DNA from: Deltaproteobacteria bacterium
Lineage (GTDB): Bacteria; Myxococcota_A; Polyangia; Haliangiales; Haliangiaceae
Direction: 5' to 3'
Assembly: GCA_020630875.1 (NCBI GenBank)
Contig: JAHDIH010000002.1
Span: 309,332 to 373,331 of the forward strand
Length of the DNA: 64,000 bases
A program made the position numbers and the translations under genes. The notes beneath the pieces are model-generated. The model ran no database searches and had not been told where the DNA came from. It saw nothing but the letters and a program-made list of their open reading frames with translations. Every line of letters begins with the position of its first letter. Positions within the stretch are counted from its first letter, which is position 1. Of the stretch, positions 27,098-35,670 are shown in pieces.

Positions 27098-27774
27098 TAA
27101 ATTATTCCAAAATATCTCTCGTTGCACTACTGCTCGCCTTTGGCGGTTGTGGCGACGACGAGCCACCAGCGCCCAAACCTGCTCCAAAGCCCGCAGCAAA
27201 AAAGAAAAAGAAGAAAAAACGTGGTGGTGGTTCTAAAGAAGGTTCCGCCAAGTACCTGAAGATCGAACAAATCGTTGCGGAAAAGAACGAGGAATTGAAG
27301 GAGCAAGGCAAAGAGGACAACTTGCTGACGGTCGCTGAAAAACGCTTCACGTTTGGGCCAGACACGTTCATTCCTGATCCTGACGGAACCGATAACAGGG
27401 ACCCGTTTAGGTCGTACCTAATTTCGCCCAATGTTGAGGTTGAAGTAAAACAGCCAACGGAACAGTGCAGAGACAAACGACAAATCAAGGCAAGCACCGA
27501 AACGATCCAAAATTTGACGCTCTCTGGAATTATTCGTCGCGGTTCGAGTTCCGTTGCCCAATTTAGAGATTCTCGAGGCAATGCCCACTTGGTTAGGCGA
27601 AACGATTGCCTCGGTTCAGAGAAGATCAAAATTAAAGAAATCAGCGCTGAGTTTGTGAAAACAGAGCAAATTCCACCGAATATGGTGGATGGTGGAAAGA
27701 CCATCATCAGGAAAATCTTCCTTCATCCTGCGGAAGAGAAATTGACGGAGTCGAAACGAGAACAAGATGAGTAG
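27094..27774 (+). CDS. pilP: type IV pilus lipoprotein PilP
   Basis: 226 residues. MINYSKISLVALLLAFGGC is a lipoprotein signal. A Pro/Lys linker follows (PAPKPAPKPAAKKKKKKKR), then the PilP beta domain: RDPFRSYL, LTLSGIIRRGSSSVAQFRDS and a final segment near KIKEISAEFVKTEQI. It links PilN/PilO to the secretin PilQ. The run of seven Lys in the linker is unusual and may touch peptidoglycan or lipid headgroups. Confidence 0.92.
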   Translation: MINYSKISLVALLLAFGGCGDDEPPAPKPAPKPAAKKKKKKKRGGGSKEGSAKYLKIEQIVAEKNEELKEQGKEDNLLTVAEKRFTFGPDTFIPDPDGTDNRDPFRSYLISPNVEVEVKQPTEQCRDKRQIKASTETIQNLTLSGIIRRGSSSVAQFRDSRGNAHLVRRNDCLGSEKIKIKEISAEFVKTEQIPPNMVDGGKTIIRKIFLHPAEEKLTESKREQDE

Positions 27775-27862
27775 ATCGCTAAAAGTAGAAAACTTGCCCA
27801 AGCCAGAGCGAAGGCCTCAGAATCGAAAAGGTATCCGCCAAGTATTGCGGAAGGAGAATGCA

Positions 27863-30721
27863 ATGAACATAAAATCAATGTTAATAGCCGCATTAGCGAT
27901 CGTCGCAGTGTCGCCAGCCGCTCATGCTGGAGTCAGTGTGGTTAAGTCAATGCAATTCTCCGAGACTGGTGAAACCACTACGATCCGATTGTCTGGAGAC
28001 AAAAAGCCAACGTTCACCGTGTACCGAATGAAGGAACCAGCAAGGGTTGTGGTGGAAGTAAGCGGTGCAAGTCTCGCAAAGTCGTTGACGTCTAAAACAA
28101 GCCATCAGCTAAACACCTGGGCTGTAGGGATGGTTACATTGCGAAACGTGCCTGGCAGCAGGAAAAGAGTTCGGCTTTCCGCGCAATTGGCGCGAACATC
28201 TGCTTACAGAATCACGGTCGAAGGGAATGCGGTCGTCTTGCGAGTAACGGCTCGTGCCAAAAAGCCAATGCAGATGAAGATTGCAACGAACGACAAAGCG
28301 ACCCAACGCTTAGAAGCAGAACTCGCAAGATTGAAGCGTGGCAAACAAGAGTCCACCGCTGGCCAAGCGCGCATGGCGACTTTGGAAAAGCGCATCCAAG
28401 CGATGCAAGCGTCCAAGCTATCCCTGCAACAACAACTTGCAGCCACCAACGCCCAACGAAACGCATTGGCGGCAAAGAACTCTAAGCTAAGCAGTAAGTA
28501 CGACCAACTGTCGACTCAAAACTCGAGGCTTAATCATGCAAATTCCGACCTTGCGAGCAAGAACAGCCAGCTGTCGGTTTCTAACTCAAATCTTGCAAGC
28601 AAGAATTCCCAGTTGTCCATGTCTAACTCAAATCTGGCCAATACGAACAGTCGATTGGCAAAAGAGAAGGAGACGCTTAAGAACCAAAACATGACCTTGG
28701 CACAGCGTAACAAACGACTCACAGAGACACTCAACGCAGCCCAAAGTGAGCGCGAACAAGCCAAAAGAGCCACAGAGTCAGCAACGGAAAAAGTCAATGA
28801 GTTGATGGCACGAAGCGAAGTAGCTAGAAACTCGGGAGACAAAGTAGCGCTTATCGATCTGAAGCGTCGACTGCAAAACACCAGAATGGAAAAAGCCAAG
28901 CAAGATCAGCGTCTGGAACTCGCAAACGCTAGACTGATACAGCTTGAGAAAGAGCACGTCACACTTCGCAAGTCTCTCGGTCGGCGTTCGGCCGTCAGAG
29001 TGCGGGACATTGAATATCGCGACTCCGCTACCACTTCTAGTGTGATCGTTGAACTTACCGGGCCGGTTAAGCCTCGAGTCATTCGTCGCAGTGCGCACAA
29101 AACCGTTTTAGAAATACCGGCATCCTACTTACCCGAAGCTCATCGTCGGACCATCGACCTCACTAAGCGTAAAGGTCCTATCCGGGCAATTAGCTCCTAT
29201 GTGAATCCACGAAATAACAGCCAAGCGCATATTGTGGTGGAAACCAAAGACAAGACGAAAGGCATTTTGAACCGAGTGGGCAACACTTACTCTTGGGACT
29301 TCAAGAAGAGTCGTAAGGTGATGCCAGCTTCACTCGCTACTAGCGTCAGTAGCTTTAACCGAACAGCGCCTGCGATTACACAACAAGTAGTCAACGCCTA
29401 CACGCCTAAGAAACGAAAGGTGTATCGAGGTAAGAAATACGACTTGGACTTCAAAGATGCGGACATTCACAACTTGCTACGAACCCTAGCTGCGGTCGGT
29501 GGAGTCAATATTGTGATTCCTGACAACATCCGGGAGCGGGTTACGGTTCGATTGCGTCGAGTGCCTTGGGACCAAGCATTCGAGGTGATCCTTTCGTCAA
29601 AAAGCCTTTGGTACAAAAAAGAAGGACCTCGGATCTACCGGATTGATAAGCGCGCAACTTTAGACGCGGAAGCGGCGACCCTAGCTGCGAGGAAGAAAGC
29701 GGCGGTTGAAGCGGAAGATCCTGAGATTGAGATCTTTACGTTGAACTACGCGAGCGCTTCAGATCTCCAAGGGCAGTTGAAAAACCTGAAGTCCAAAAAC
29801 GGCAATATTGAGGTCAATAGCCGTACCAACTCACTTATCATAAGCGATGTAAAAGACCATCGCGGTAAAATTATTGCGCTGCTCAAGCAGCTCGATACTC
29901 CGACGCCTCAGATTCAGGTGGAAGCGCGAATTGTAGAAGCCCGATCTACATTCCTAAGAGAAATTGGTGTGCAATGGGGAGGGTCGTCTGTGAATAGCGC
30001 AGCGACTGGTAACTCTACCGGGGCGGTCTTTCCATCGCGCTTCAACGTTGGTGGCGGAGCACTCGATGGCAATACACCTACTGGAGGTATTATCTCACCT
30101 GGTTCTCCAGATTTTGCCGTAAACTTACCAGCTGCTGCGGGGCTTGGCTCTGGTGGCGCTATCGGTTTCTCTTTGGGCTCTATCACTGAAAGTTTTGGAT
30201 TAAACTTTCGGATCTCAGCTTTGGAAGACCAAGGATCCGTGAGAATTATCTCCGCACCAAAAATCAAAGTCGTCAACAACGAAGAAGCCGAGATTACCCA
30301 AGGTGTTTCGATTCCTATTTCTCAAGTAGCAGCGACCGGAGTACAAACAACATTTGTGGAAGCGAATCTGCAACTAAAGGTTAAGCCGCACGTGTCGCAA
30401 CGTGACTGCTCGGTAGCCATGGAAATTGAAGTAACCAAGAACGAAGCTGACTTTGCCAACGTTGGCGCTCGAGGGGACCCAACAATCCTTCAAAAGAAGG
30501 CGAAGACTAAAGTTTTGGTCTCTGATGGAGAAACTACAGTACTTGGTGGGATCTACACTCGAAATTCGGGGCTTGCGTACAGTAAGGTACCTTTGTTAGG
30601 AGATATTCCTGTACTAGGTTGGTTGTTCAAAAAACGGCGTGAAAACGATGAGCGAACCGAGATGCTTATCTTCGTAACTCCGAAGATCACCAACAAAGCT
30701 TCGCTCCGCTGTGAACGCTGA
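27863..30721 (+). CDS. pilQ: type IV pilus secretin PilQ with long coiled-coil insertion
   Basis: Start ATG 27863 has AAGGAG at 27851-27856 and gives the signal peptide MNIKSMLIAALAIVAVSPAA; a longer in-frame reading from 27767 is not a signal. Order (952 residues): AMIN domain ~25-130; coiled coil ~142-375 rich in Gln, Asn and Ser; second AMIN ~380-480; STN/N0 ~527-600; N1 ~622-680; secretin beta domain ~685-945, with VPLLGDIPVLGWLFKKR near the end. It forms the outer-membrane pore for the pilus. The two AMIN domains normally sit close together; here about 230 coiled-coil residues separate them. Its 3' end overlaps aroK by 11 bases. Confidence 0.95.
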   Translation: MNIKSMLIAALAIVAVSPAAHAGVSVVKSMQFSETGETTTIRLSGDKKPTFTVYRMKEPARVVVEVSGASLAKSLTSKTSHQLNTWAVGMVTLRNVPGSRKRVRLSAQLARTSAYRITVEGNAVVLRVTARAKKPMQMKIATNDKATQRLEAELARLKRGKQESTAGQARMATLEKRIQAMQASKLSLQQQLAATNAQRNALAAKNSKLSSKYDQLSTQNSRLNHANSDLASKNSQLSVSNSNLASKNSQLSMSNSNLANTNSRLAKEKETLKNQNMTLAQRNKRLTETLNAAQSEREQAKRATESATEKVNELMARSEVARNSGDKVALIDLKRRLQNTRMEKAKQDQRLELANARLIQLEKEHVTLRKSLGRRSAVRVRDIEYRDSATTSSVIVELTGPVKPRVIRRSAHKTVLEIPASYLPEAHRRTIDLTKRKGPIRAISSYVNPRNNSQAHIVVETKDKTKGILNRVGNTYSWDFKKSRKVMPASLATSVSSFNRTAPAITQQVVNAYTPKKRKVYRGKKYDLDFKDADIHNLLRTLAAVGGVNIVIPDNIRERVTVRLRRVPWDQAFEVILSSKSLWYKKEGPRIYRIDKRATLDAEAATLAARKKAAVEAEDPEIEIFTLNYASASDLQGQLKNLKSKNGNIEVNSRTNSLIISDVKDHRGKIIALLKQLDTPTPQIQVEARIVEARSTFLREIGVQWGGSSVNSAATGNSTGAVFPSRFNVGGGALDGNTPTGGIISPGSPDFAVNLPAAAGLGSGGAIGFSLGSITESFGLNFRISALEDQGSVRIISAPKIKVVNNEEAEITQGVSIPISQVAATGVQTTFVEANLQLKVKPHVSQRDCSVAMEIEVTKNEADFANVGARGDPTILQKKAKTKVLVSDGETTVLGGIYTRNSGLAYSKVPLLGDIPVLGWLFKKRRENDERTEMLIFVTPKITNKASLRCER
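28538..28663 (+). repeat. 42-bp in-frame repeat in pilQ, three copies
   Basis: Units begin at 28538, 28580 and 28622; each encodes 14 residues, such as SNSNLASKNSQLSM, two heptads of the coiled coil. Confidence 0.85.
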
Positions 30722-32261
30722 CAAAAAAAACGCGATTTACCTTGTGGGATACATGGGGTGTGGAAAATCTACCGTCGGGCCGAAGCTAGCTTCGCGCCTG
30801 GCGGTTTCGTTTTTGGACTTGGACGCGCAAATTGAAACCGAGTCCGGCGTTTCCATAGAAGAACTTTTTTCTAAGGGGGAATCGCTTTTTAGAGCTAAAG
30901 AACTTGAGGCCATTAGAGGAACGTTAGGTTTTGGCGGGGTCGTCGCCCTTGGCGGAGGTGCTTACGTTCAGCCAGAGGTCCAACAGTTACTAGAATCGGA
31001 GACGGTAGTATTTTTGGACGCGTCCCACGACGAATGTTGGAAGAGGATTGCCGCAGACAACAGCCATCGCCCTTTGGCAAAGTCCCAGTCCCAGAGTTTG
31101 AAGCTATGGAAGTCTCGACAAGAGAGCTATAGGAAAGCCACGACCTCTGTTTGTGCGAACGGGCAGGCCGATAGTATTGCAAATGAGATAGAAAAATTGG
31201 TGCGATGGCCTACTGCTAAAGCTGTCGTGAATAATGCGCAACCTTATCCTATCTATTTTGACAGCCTTGATAACATCGGCGAATCAATTGCTAAGTTGGC
31301 TCCAACAAGATGCTTGTTGGTCACGGATAGCACGGTAGGCTCGCTCTATAGCGCTCAAGTTCAAGACAGCGTTATCAACGCGGGGGTGGCCTGCGACGTT
31401 GTTACGTTCCCCGCGGGCGAAGAATCCAAGAGCATGGAGACACTGCACCAACTTGCCCGACGTGCGGTATCACTCAAACTGGACAGGCACTCTTTGGTTA
31501 TTGGACTGGGCGGAGGGGTCACAGGAGATATCGCAGGTTTTTTGGCAGCGACACTCTTTCGCGGTATCGATGTTGTTCATATTCCAACGACCTTGCTGGC
31601 GATGGTGGATTCTTCGGTGGGAGGAAAAACCGGAATCAATCTGCCTGAAGGGAAAAACTTGTTGGGAGCATTTTGGCAACCCAAAATGGTATGGGTGGAC
31701 ATTGCCGTACTGGACTCGCTTGAGTCCCGTCACTACAAGGCCGGCCTTGGGGAAGTTTTAAAATACGGGCTCTTGTCAGGAAAAGAACTTTGGAACGATG
31801 CGTTGCAGTGGTGTCATGGAGAACTCCAACGAAGCGCGATTGAATCGGTGATTAGGAGATGCATCAAATACAAGGCATGGGTGGTTGGTAAAGATCCATT
31901 GGAGAAACTTGGTCTTAGAGTTCTTTTAAATCTTGGACATACGATTGGGCATGCTATTGAGAAGCAGTACGGCTATGGGACGTTTCTTCATGGGGAAGCC
32001 GTTGGACTGGGAATCTTGGGTACCTTAAAAATTAGCCATGCCAGCCAGTGTTATGAAGTAGCGAAACAAGCTCTAATGTCCGCAGGGCTACCACATGAGC
32101 TGGAATCCACTGTGACTAAGATTACGATGGACGCGGTGGCTGGAGATAAGAAACACGTTGGTTCAAGTTTGCAGTTTATATATGTAAACGCGGTAGGTGA
32201 GCCTGAAGTGCGGCTTACAAGCCAAGAAGAGCTAGTAAAAAGTTTGGGAATTGAACAATAG
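30711..32261 (+). CDS. aroKB: bifunctional shikimate kinase / 3-dehydroquinate synthase
   Basis: 516 residues from GTG 30711, overlapping the pilQ end. Residues 1-165 are a shikimate kinase: GYMGCGKSTVG (Walker A), FLDLDAQIE, GESLFRAKELEAI, ALGGGAYV, and HRPLAKSQS. Residues 175-516 are a dehydroquinate synthase: TFPAGEESKSMETL, GLGGGVTGDIAGFLAATLFRG split into GLGGGVTGDIAGF, SVGGKTGINLPEGKN and NLGHTIGHAIEKQYGYG with zinc ligands. Both reactions belong to the shikimate pathway. In many Proteobacteria separate aroK and aroB follow pilQ; here they are fused. Confidence 0.95.
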   Translation: MNADKKNAIYLVGYMGCGKSTVGPKLASRLAVSFLDLDAQIETESGVSIEELFSKGESLFRAKELEAIRGTLGFGGVVALGGGAYVQPEVQQLLESETVVFLDASHDECWKRIAADNSHRPLAKSQSQSLKLWKSRQESYRKATTSVCANGQADSIANEIEKLVRWPTAKAVVNNAQPYPIYFDSLDNIGESIAKLAPTRCLLVTDSTVGSLYSAQVQDSVINAGVACDVVTFPAGEESKSMETLHQLARRAVSLKLDRHSLVIGLGGGVTGDIAGFLAATLFRGIDVVHIPTTLLAMVDSSVGGKTGINLPEGKNLLGAFWQPKMVWVDIAVLDSLESRHYKAGLGEVLKYGLLSGKELWNDALQWCHGELQRSAIESVIRRCIKYKAWVVGKDPLEKLGLRVLLNLGHTIGHAIEKQYGYGTFLHGEAVGLGILGTLKISHASQCYEVAKQALMSAGLPHELESTVTKITMDAVAGDKKHVGSSLQFIYVNAVGEPEVRLTSQEELVKSLGIEQ

Positions 32262-32272
32262 CGTTCTATGAT
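32244..32272 (+). promoter_or_regulatory. promoter with start codon at the predicted transcript start
   Basis: TTGGGA (32244-32249), 17 bases, TATGAT (32267-32272), then 6 bases to GTG 32279. Confidence 0.4.
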
Positions 32273-32278
32273 AGAGAG

Positions 32279-33010
32279 GTGAGGGGTGAGTTTATGAAAA
32301 ACGTTATTTTTGTAGCAATCGCAGCGTTACTGGGGTGTACGGATGGCGGTGAGTCCTTGGCGTTGACGGGAAATGGTCTACTAACCGGATATCCGTCATG
32401 TTCTCCGAGAGTTGATGATACTGAGTTGCTAGCAATAGGGACATTGGATACTTCAGTCCGAAGCACTTACGCGATGAGTCCAACGGTTCGAAATTTGGTG
32501 GAATCAGCAGATGATGAGGAAGATCAGATCCGAAATTCTGCATTCTTCAGACGAATCAACGTGAAAGTAAACGTACCTGAAGACGTTATTCCACAAGCAG
32601 AACAACAGAATTTAGCGCCTTACCTCAAGTTTAGTGTACCGGTGGCAGGTAAAATTGCACCCAACGCTGGAATTACTCAGTTTTATGTAGAAGCGGTAAG
32701 AGAAGAAGTAGGAGACGCATTGCACCAGAAGTTAAACGATGGGGATTTTGCTAGCATCTCGGTAGGAGTACAAGTTGTGGCAGAACTGAAAAGAAGTGAA
32801 CAGGCCAGTAATTGGATTGAGTTCCCTATTGAGGTATGTCGTGGTTGTTTGACGAATCTGCTCAGCCAATCTTGCCAGGCATTACCTACTGACTATCCCG
32901 TGGTGAATCCTTGCAGGGTCGGACAAGATGAAGTGCTTAGCTGCTGCGAAGACGCTACCAACGGTCAACCGGTTTGCCCTGCAAGATCAATAGCAACAAC
33001 GAGTCCTTAG
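32279..33010 (+). CDS. lipoprotein, unknown family
   Basis: 243 residues from GTG 32279, or 238 from ATG 32294, which follows GAGGGGTGAG. KNVIFVAIAALLGC is the lipoprotein signal. The mature protein is mainly beta by composition, with paired Cys near the C-terminus (CRGCLTNLLSQSC, CCEDATNGQPVC). No known domain was recognised. It interrupts the aroKB-Roadblock-aroQ-accBC run and shares its direction. Confidence 0.65.
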   Translation: MRGEFMKNVIFVAIAALLGCTDGGESLALTGNGLLTGYPSCSPRVDDTELLAIGTLDTSVRSTYAMSPTVRNLVESADDEEDQIRNSAFFRRINVKVNVPEDVIPQAEQQNLAPYLKFSVPVAGKIAPNAGITQFYVEAVREEVGDALHQKLNDGDFASISVGVQVVAELKRSEQASNWIEFPIEVCRGCLTNLLSQSCQALPTDYPVVNPCRVGQDEVLSCCEDATNGQPVCPARSIATTSP

Positions 33011-33017
33011 AGTTTTT

Positions 33018-33371
33018 ATGTTCACAAAGATACTAGAAGAACTTACCAGCCGTACGCCCGGCGTTCTTGGTGCGGTCGTTATGGGACTTGATGGCATTGC
33101 CGTGCAAGTTTCTCAGGTCGCTGCATCTCCGAGTTTGGAAGATATGGGAATGGAGTACTCTTTCTTGCTTTCCAAAATTGCGAATGCTGGCAAGAATTTT
33201 GAAAGTGGCTCCATGCAAGACATGATGATTACGTACGAGCAGGTCAACGTCGTCGCTAGAATGCTCGACGAAGAATACTTCTTGGCCGTTGCTTTGGGTA
33301 AGGGCGGTAATCTTGGTAAGTGCCGGTACCTCACGAAAATCGCCGCCTCCAAGATCAAAGAAATTCTGTGA
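33018..33371 (+). CDS. Roadblock/LC7 family protein (MglB-like)
   Basis: 117 residues, the single-domain Roadblock length. VLGAVVMGLDGIAVQVS, the central MEYSFLLSKIANAGKNF helix and EEYFLAVALGKGGNLGKCRY fit the family. Such proteins bind or activate small Ras-like GTPases; MglB is the MglA activator that sets cell polarity and pilus pole choice in Myxococcus. Location near pilMNOPQ makes a link with pili attractive, but no mglA-type GTPase lies in the window. Confidence 0.85.
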   Translation: MFTKILEELTSRTPGVLGAVVMGLDGIAVQVSQVAASPSLEDMGMEYSFLLSKIANAGKNFESGSMQDMMITYEQVNVVARMLDEEYFLAVALGKGGNLGKCRYLTKIAASKIKEIL

Positions 33372-33805
33372 AAATTACTGTTTTACACGGACCAAATCTC
33401 AATTTGTTGGGGACAAGGCAGCCGGAGTACTACGGGACGCTTTCGCTTGCAGACATTGACGAGAAGGTAACAGCGCGTTGCGGTCATCACGGCGTATCGG
33501 TCGCATGCCATCAGTATAACGGCGAAGGTCCACTCATTGACGCCGTTCATCAAAGTATCGAGGGGGATGGTCTGCTGATTAATCCCGGAGCCTACGCCCA
33601 TACCAGTCTGGCATTGGCGGATGCTTTGGAGTGCTTGCAGATCCCGATCATAGAAGTTCATCTTTCCAATGTTCACGCACGCGATGCCATGCGTCATAAG
33701 ATGCTTACTGCCAGAGCGGTGAGCGGCGTTATCACGGGTTTGAAGGCTAATTCGTACCTTCTCGGGGTGGACGCACTTGTGTCGCTTATGAAACGCTCCG
33801 CCTGA
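33368..33805 (+). CDS. aroQ: type II 3-dehydroquinate dehydratase
   Basis: 145 residues from GTG 33368, which overlaps the Roadblock stop (GTGA). KITVLHGPNLNLLGTRQPEYYG carries catalytic Arg and Tyr; QYNGEGPLIDAVH, INPGAYAHTSLALADAL and EVHLSNVHARD (catalytic His) follow. It converts 3-dehydroquinate to 3-dehydroshikimate, next to aroKB in the pathway. TGATG overlap with accB. Confidence 0.95.
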   Translation: MKITVLHGPNLNLLGTRQPEYYGTLSLADIDEKVTARCGHHGVSVACHQYNGEGPLIDAVHQSIEGDGLLINPGAYAHTSLALADALECLQIPIIEVHLSNVHARDAMRHKMLTARAVSGVITGLKANSYLLGVDALVSLMKRSA

Positions 33806-34248
33806 TGGGGAGCAAACCACGAACAACCACTAGTCCCGCTTTAAAAATGCTCGATGCCGTACTCGAACGTTTTGAAATTAGTAGCGCCAATGAAATTCTC
33901 GTAGAAGAGAAGGGAATTACAGTTCGGGTTTCTAGAGGAGGCAACGTTGGTGCTCCGGTCCCAATGAGCGTCCCCGTTGCTGAAAAGGTTGAGGCTGGTG
34001 AATCTGCTGAAAACTACCATGTAGTCACCTCGCCGTTCGTTGGAACCTTTTATCGTAGACCTAACCCTGACGCTGACATGTACATTAGTGAAGGCGACAC
34101 CGTGTCGGTAGGAACCGTGCTTTGCATTGTTGAAGCAATGAAGTTGATGAATGAGATCGAAGCAGATGCTCCAGGAAAAATCGTGAAGATTCTAGTCAAG
34201 GATCAAGACCACGTTGAGTATGGACAGCCTCTTTTCCACATCGAATAG
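33805..34248 (+). CDS. accB: biotin carboxyl carrier protein of acetyl-CoA carboxylase
   Basis: 147 residues. A mobile N-terminal part and Pro/Ala linker, then SPFVGTFYRRPNPDADMYI, SVGTVLCIVEAMKLMNEIEA (biotinylated Lys in EAMKM-type motif, here EAMKLM) and YGQPLFHIE. It carries carboxybiotin in the first step of fatty-acid synthesis. It is followed by accC after 2 bases. The leader upstream of the biotinyl domain is unusual only in its length. Confidence 0.95.
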   Translation: MGSKPRTTTSPALKMLDAVLERFEISSANEILVEEKGITVRVSRGGNVGAPVPMSVPVAEKVEAGESAENYHVVTSPFVGTFYRRPNPDADMYISEGDTVSVGTVLCIVEAMKLMNEIEADAPGKIVKILVKDQDHVEYGQPLFHIE

Positions 34249-34250
34249 TT

Positions 34251-35579
34251 ATGTTTTCAAAAGTATTAGTAGCGAACCGCGGAGAAATCGCACTACGTAT
34301 TATTCGTACTCTTAGAGAGTGGGACATCGCATCCGTAGCGGTTTATTCTGAGGCGGACGCAGATGCCGTCCATGTTCGATTTGCCGACGAAGCTGTTTGC
34401 ATTGGACCCGCACAGTCTCAAAAAAGTTATCTAAACATGGCTTCGATCATCAGCGCTGCTGAGATCACAAGCGCAGAGGCTATTCATCCTGGCTATGGTT
34501 TCCTTTCTGAAAGCCCCGCGTTTGCCGAACTATGCAAACAGTGCAATTTAACCTGGATTGGGCCCGAGCCTGAGACGATGAGATTGCTAGGAGATAAAGT
34601 TTCTGCTCGAAATCACGCGATTTCAGTTGGCGTCCCCGTTTTACCAGGGTCTGGTGCGATTCAAGGAATCGATGAGCTTCATGAGGTTATAGAGAAAATA
34701 GGGCTTCCAGCGATTATTAAAGCTTCTGGTGGTGGCGGAGGTCGTGGAATGAAAGTAGTCAACGATCTTGCTTCTGCAGAATCTCTATTTCAAGCGGCAA
34801 GCAGAGAAGCCTCTTCTTCTTTTCAATCGGCAGATATGTTTGTAGAGCGTTACTGCCCGTCCCCGCGCCACATAGAAGTTCAGATCGTGGGTGCCAAAGG
34901 ACAACCATGCGTTTCACTGGGGGTGAGAGATTGTTCTATTCAACGGCGCCATCAAAAAATCCTGGAAGAGTCTCCGCCTGTTGGGGTTCCACCAAAGCTA
35001 CTCAAGGAAGTAGAAAACGCAGCAACGACACTTTGCGACTCACTGGACTATGACGGCATCGGTACTGTTGAGTTCTTACTGCAAGATGGCGAATTTTTCT
35101 TCATAGAGGTCAATCCTCGACTGCAAGTAGAACACCCGGTAACGGAGGCCGTCACGGGGATCGATCTCGTTGAATGTCAGCTTCGAATTGCAGCAGGAGA
35201 AAAACTAGATCTAACCGGCGTTCAAGCTAGGGGCTATTCTATTGAGTTGAGAATCAACGCCGAGGACTCGATAAAGTTTGCGCCAAGTTGTGGTGAAGTG
35301 ACCGGAATGAACGTACCTGGGGGGATTGGGGTGCGTGTGGATACTCACGTTCATGTAGGATATGTGGTACCTCCATATTACGACTCGCTGCTCGCGAAAC
35401 TCATTGTCACGGATAGAACGAGAGAAGCTGCGATTGCTAGGGCTAAACGGGCCCTAAAGGAGTTTGTAATCGAAGGACCCAAGACGAATATTGACTTCTT
35501 TCGCGCCTTCCTATCGCATCCTCCCTACGTTGAGGGGGACTTCAATACTCGAACGTTAATGGATTTTCTCGAAAAATAA
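34251..35579 (+). CDS. accC: biotin carboxylase subunit of acetyl-CoA carboxylase
   Basis: 442 residues, standard for AccC. MFSKVLVANRGEIALRIIRT, EAIHPGYGFLSE, IIKASGGGGGRGMKVV (ATP-grasp glycine loop), FIEVNPRLQVEHPVTEAVTG (metal and catalytic residues) and VPPYYDSLLAKLIV are all present. It carboxylates biotin on AccB using bicarbonate and ATP. It is the last gene of the pil/aro/acc run. Confidence 0.96.
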   Translation: MFSKVLVANRGEIALRIIRTLREWDIASVAVYSEADADAVHVRFADEAVCIGPAQSQKSYLNMASIISAAEITSAEAIHPGYGFLSESPAFAELCKQCNLTWIGPEPETMRLLGDKVSARNHAISVGVPVLPGSGAIQGIDELHEVIEKIGLPAIIKASGGGGGRGMKVVNDLASAESLFQAASREASSSFQSADMFVERYCPSPRHIEVQIVGAKGQPCVSLGVRDCSIQRRHQKILEESPPVGVPPKLLKEVENAATTLCDSLDYDGIGTVEFLLQDGEFFFIEVNPRLQVEHPVTEAVTGIDLVECQLRIAAGEKLDLTGVQARGYSIELRINAEDSIKFAPSCGEVTGMNVPGGIGVRVDTHVHVGYVVPPYYDSLLAKLIVTDRTREAAIARAKRALKEFVIEGPKTNIDFFRAFLSHPPYVEGDFNTRTLMDFLEK

Positions 35580-35594
35580 TCATCAACAGTTAAC

Positions 35595-35623
35595 TAGTCA
35601 CCGAGGATTCTGCGCTGTATCAT
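35595..35623 (+). promoter_or_regulatory. promoter upstream of the TPR gene
   Basis: TAGTCA (35595-35600), 17 bases, TATCAT (35618-35623). The predicted transcript starts near 35630, at a GTG (35631) that opens a 16-codon frame ending at 35681, overlapping the TPR start. Confidence 0.4.
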
Positions 35624-35670
35624 AGAAGAAGTGGGTGGGGTTGTAACATTGCGATATCGAGGTATGCGCA

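Noticed and set aside
27102-27707. 201-codon frame opposite pilP
   Set aside because: Phe-rich run is the complement of the Lys run of PilP; no signal of its own.
27767-27862. PilQ start at 27767
   Set aside because: The 32 extra residues are basic and precede the signal peptide; AAGGAG supports 27863.
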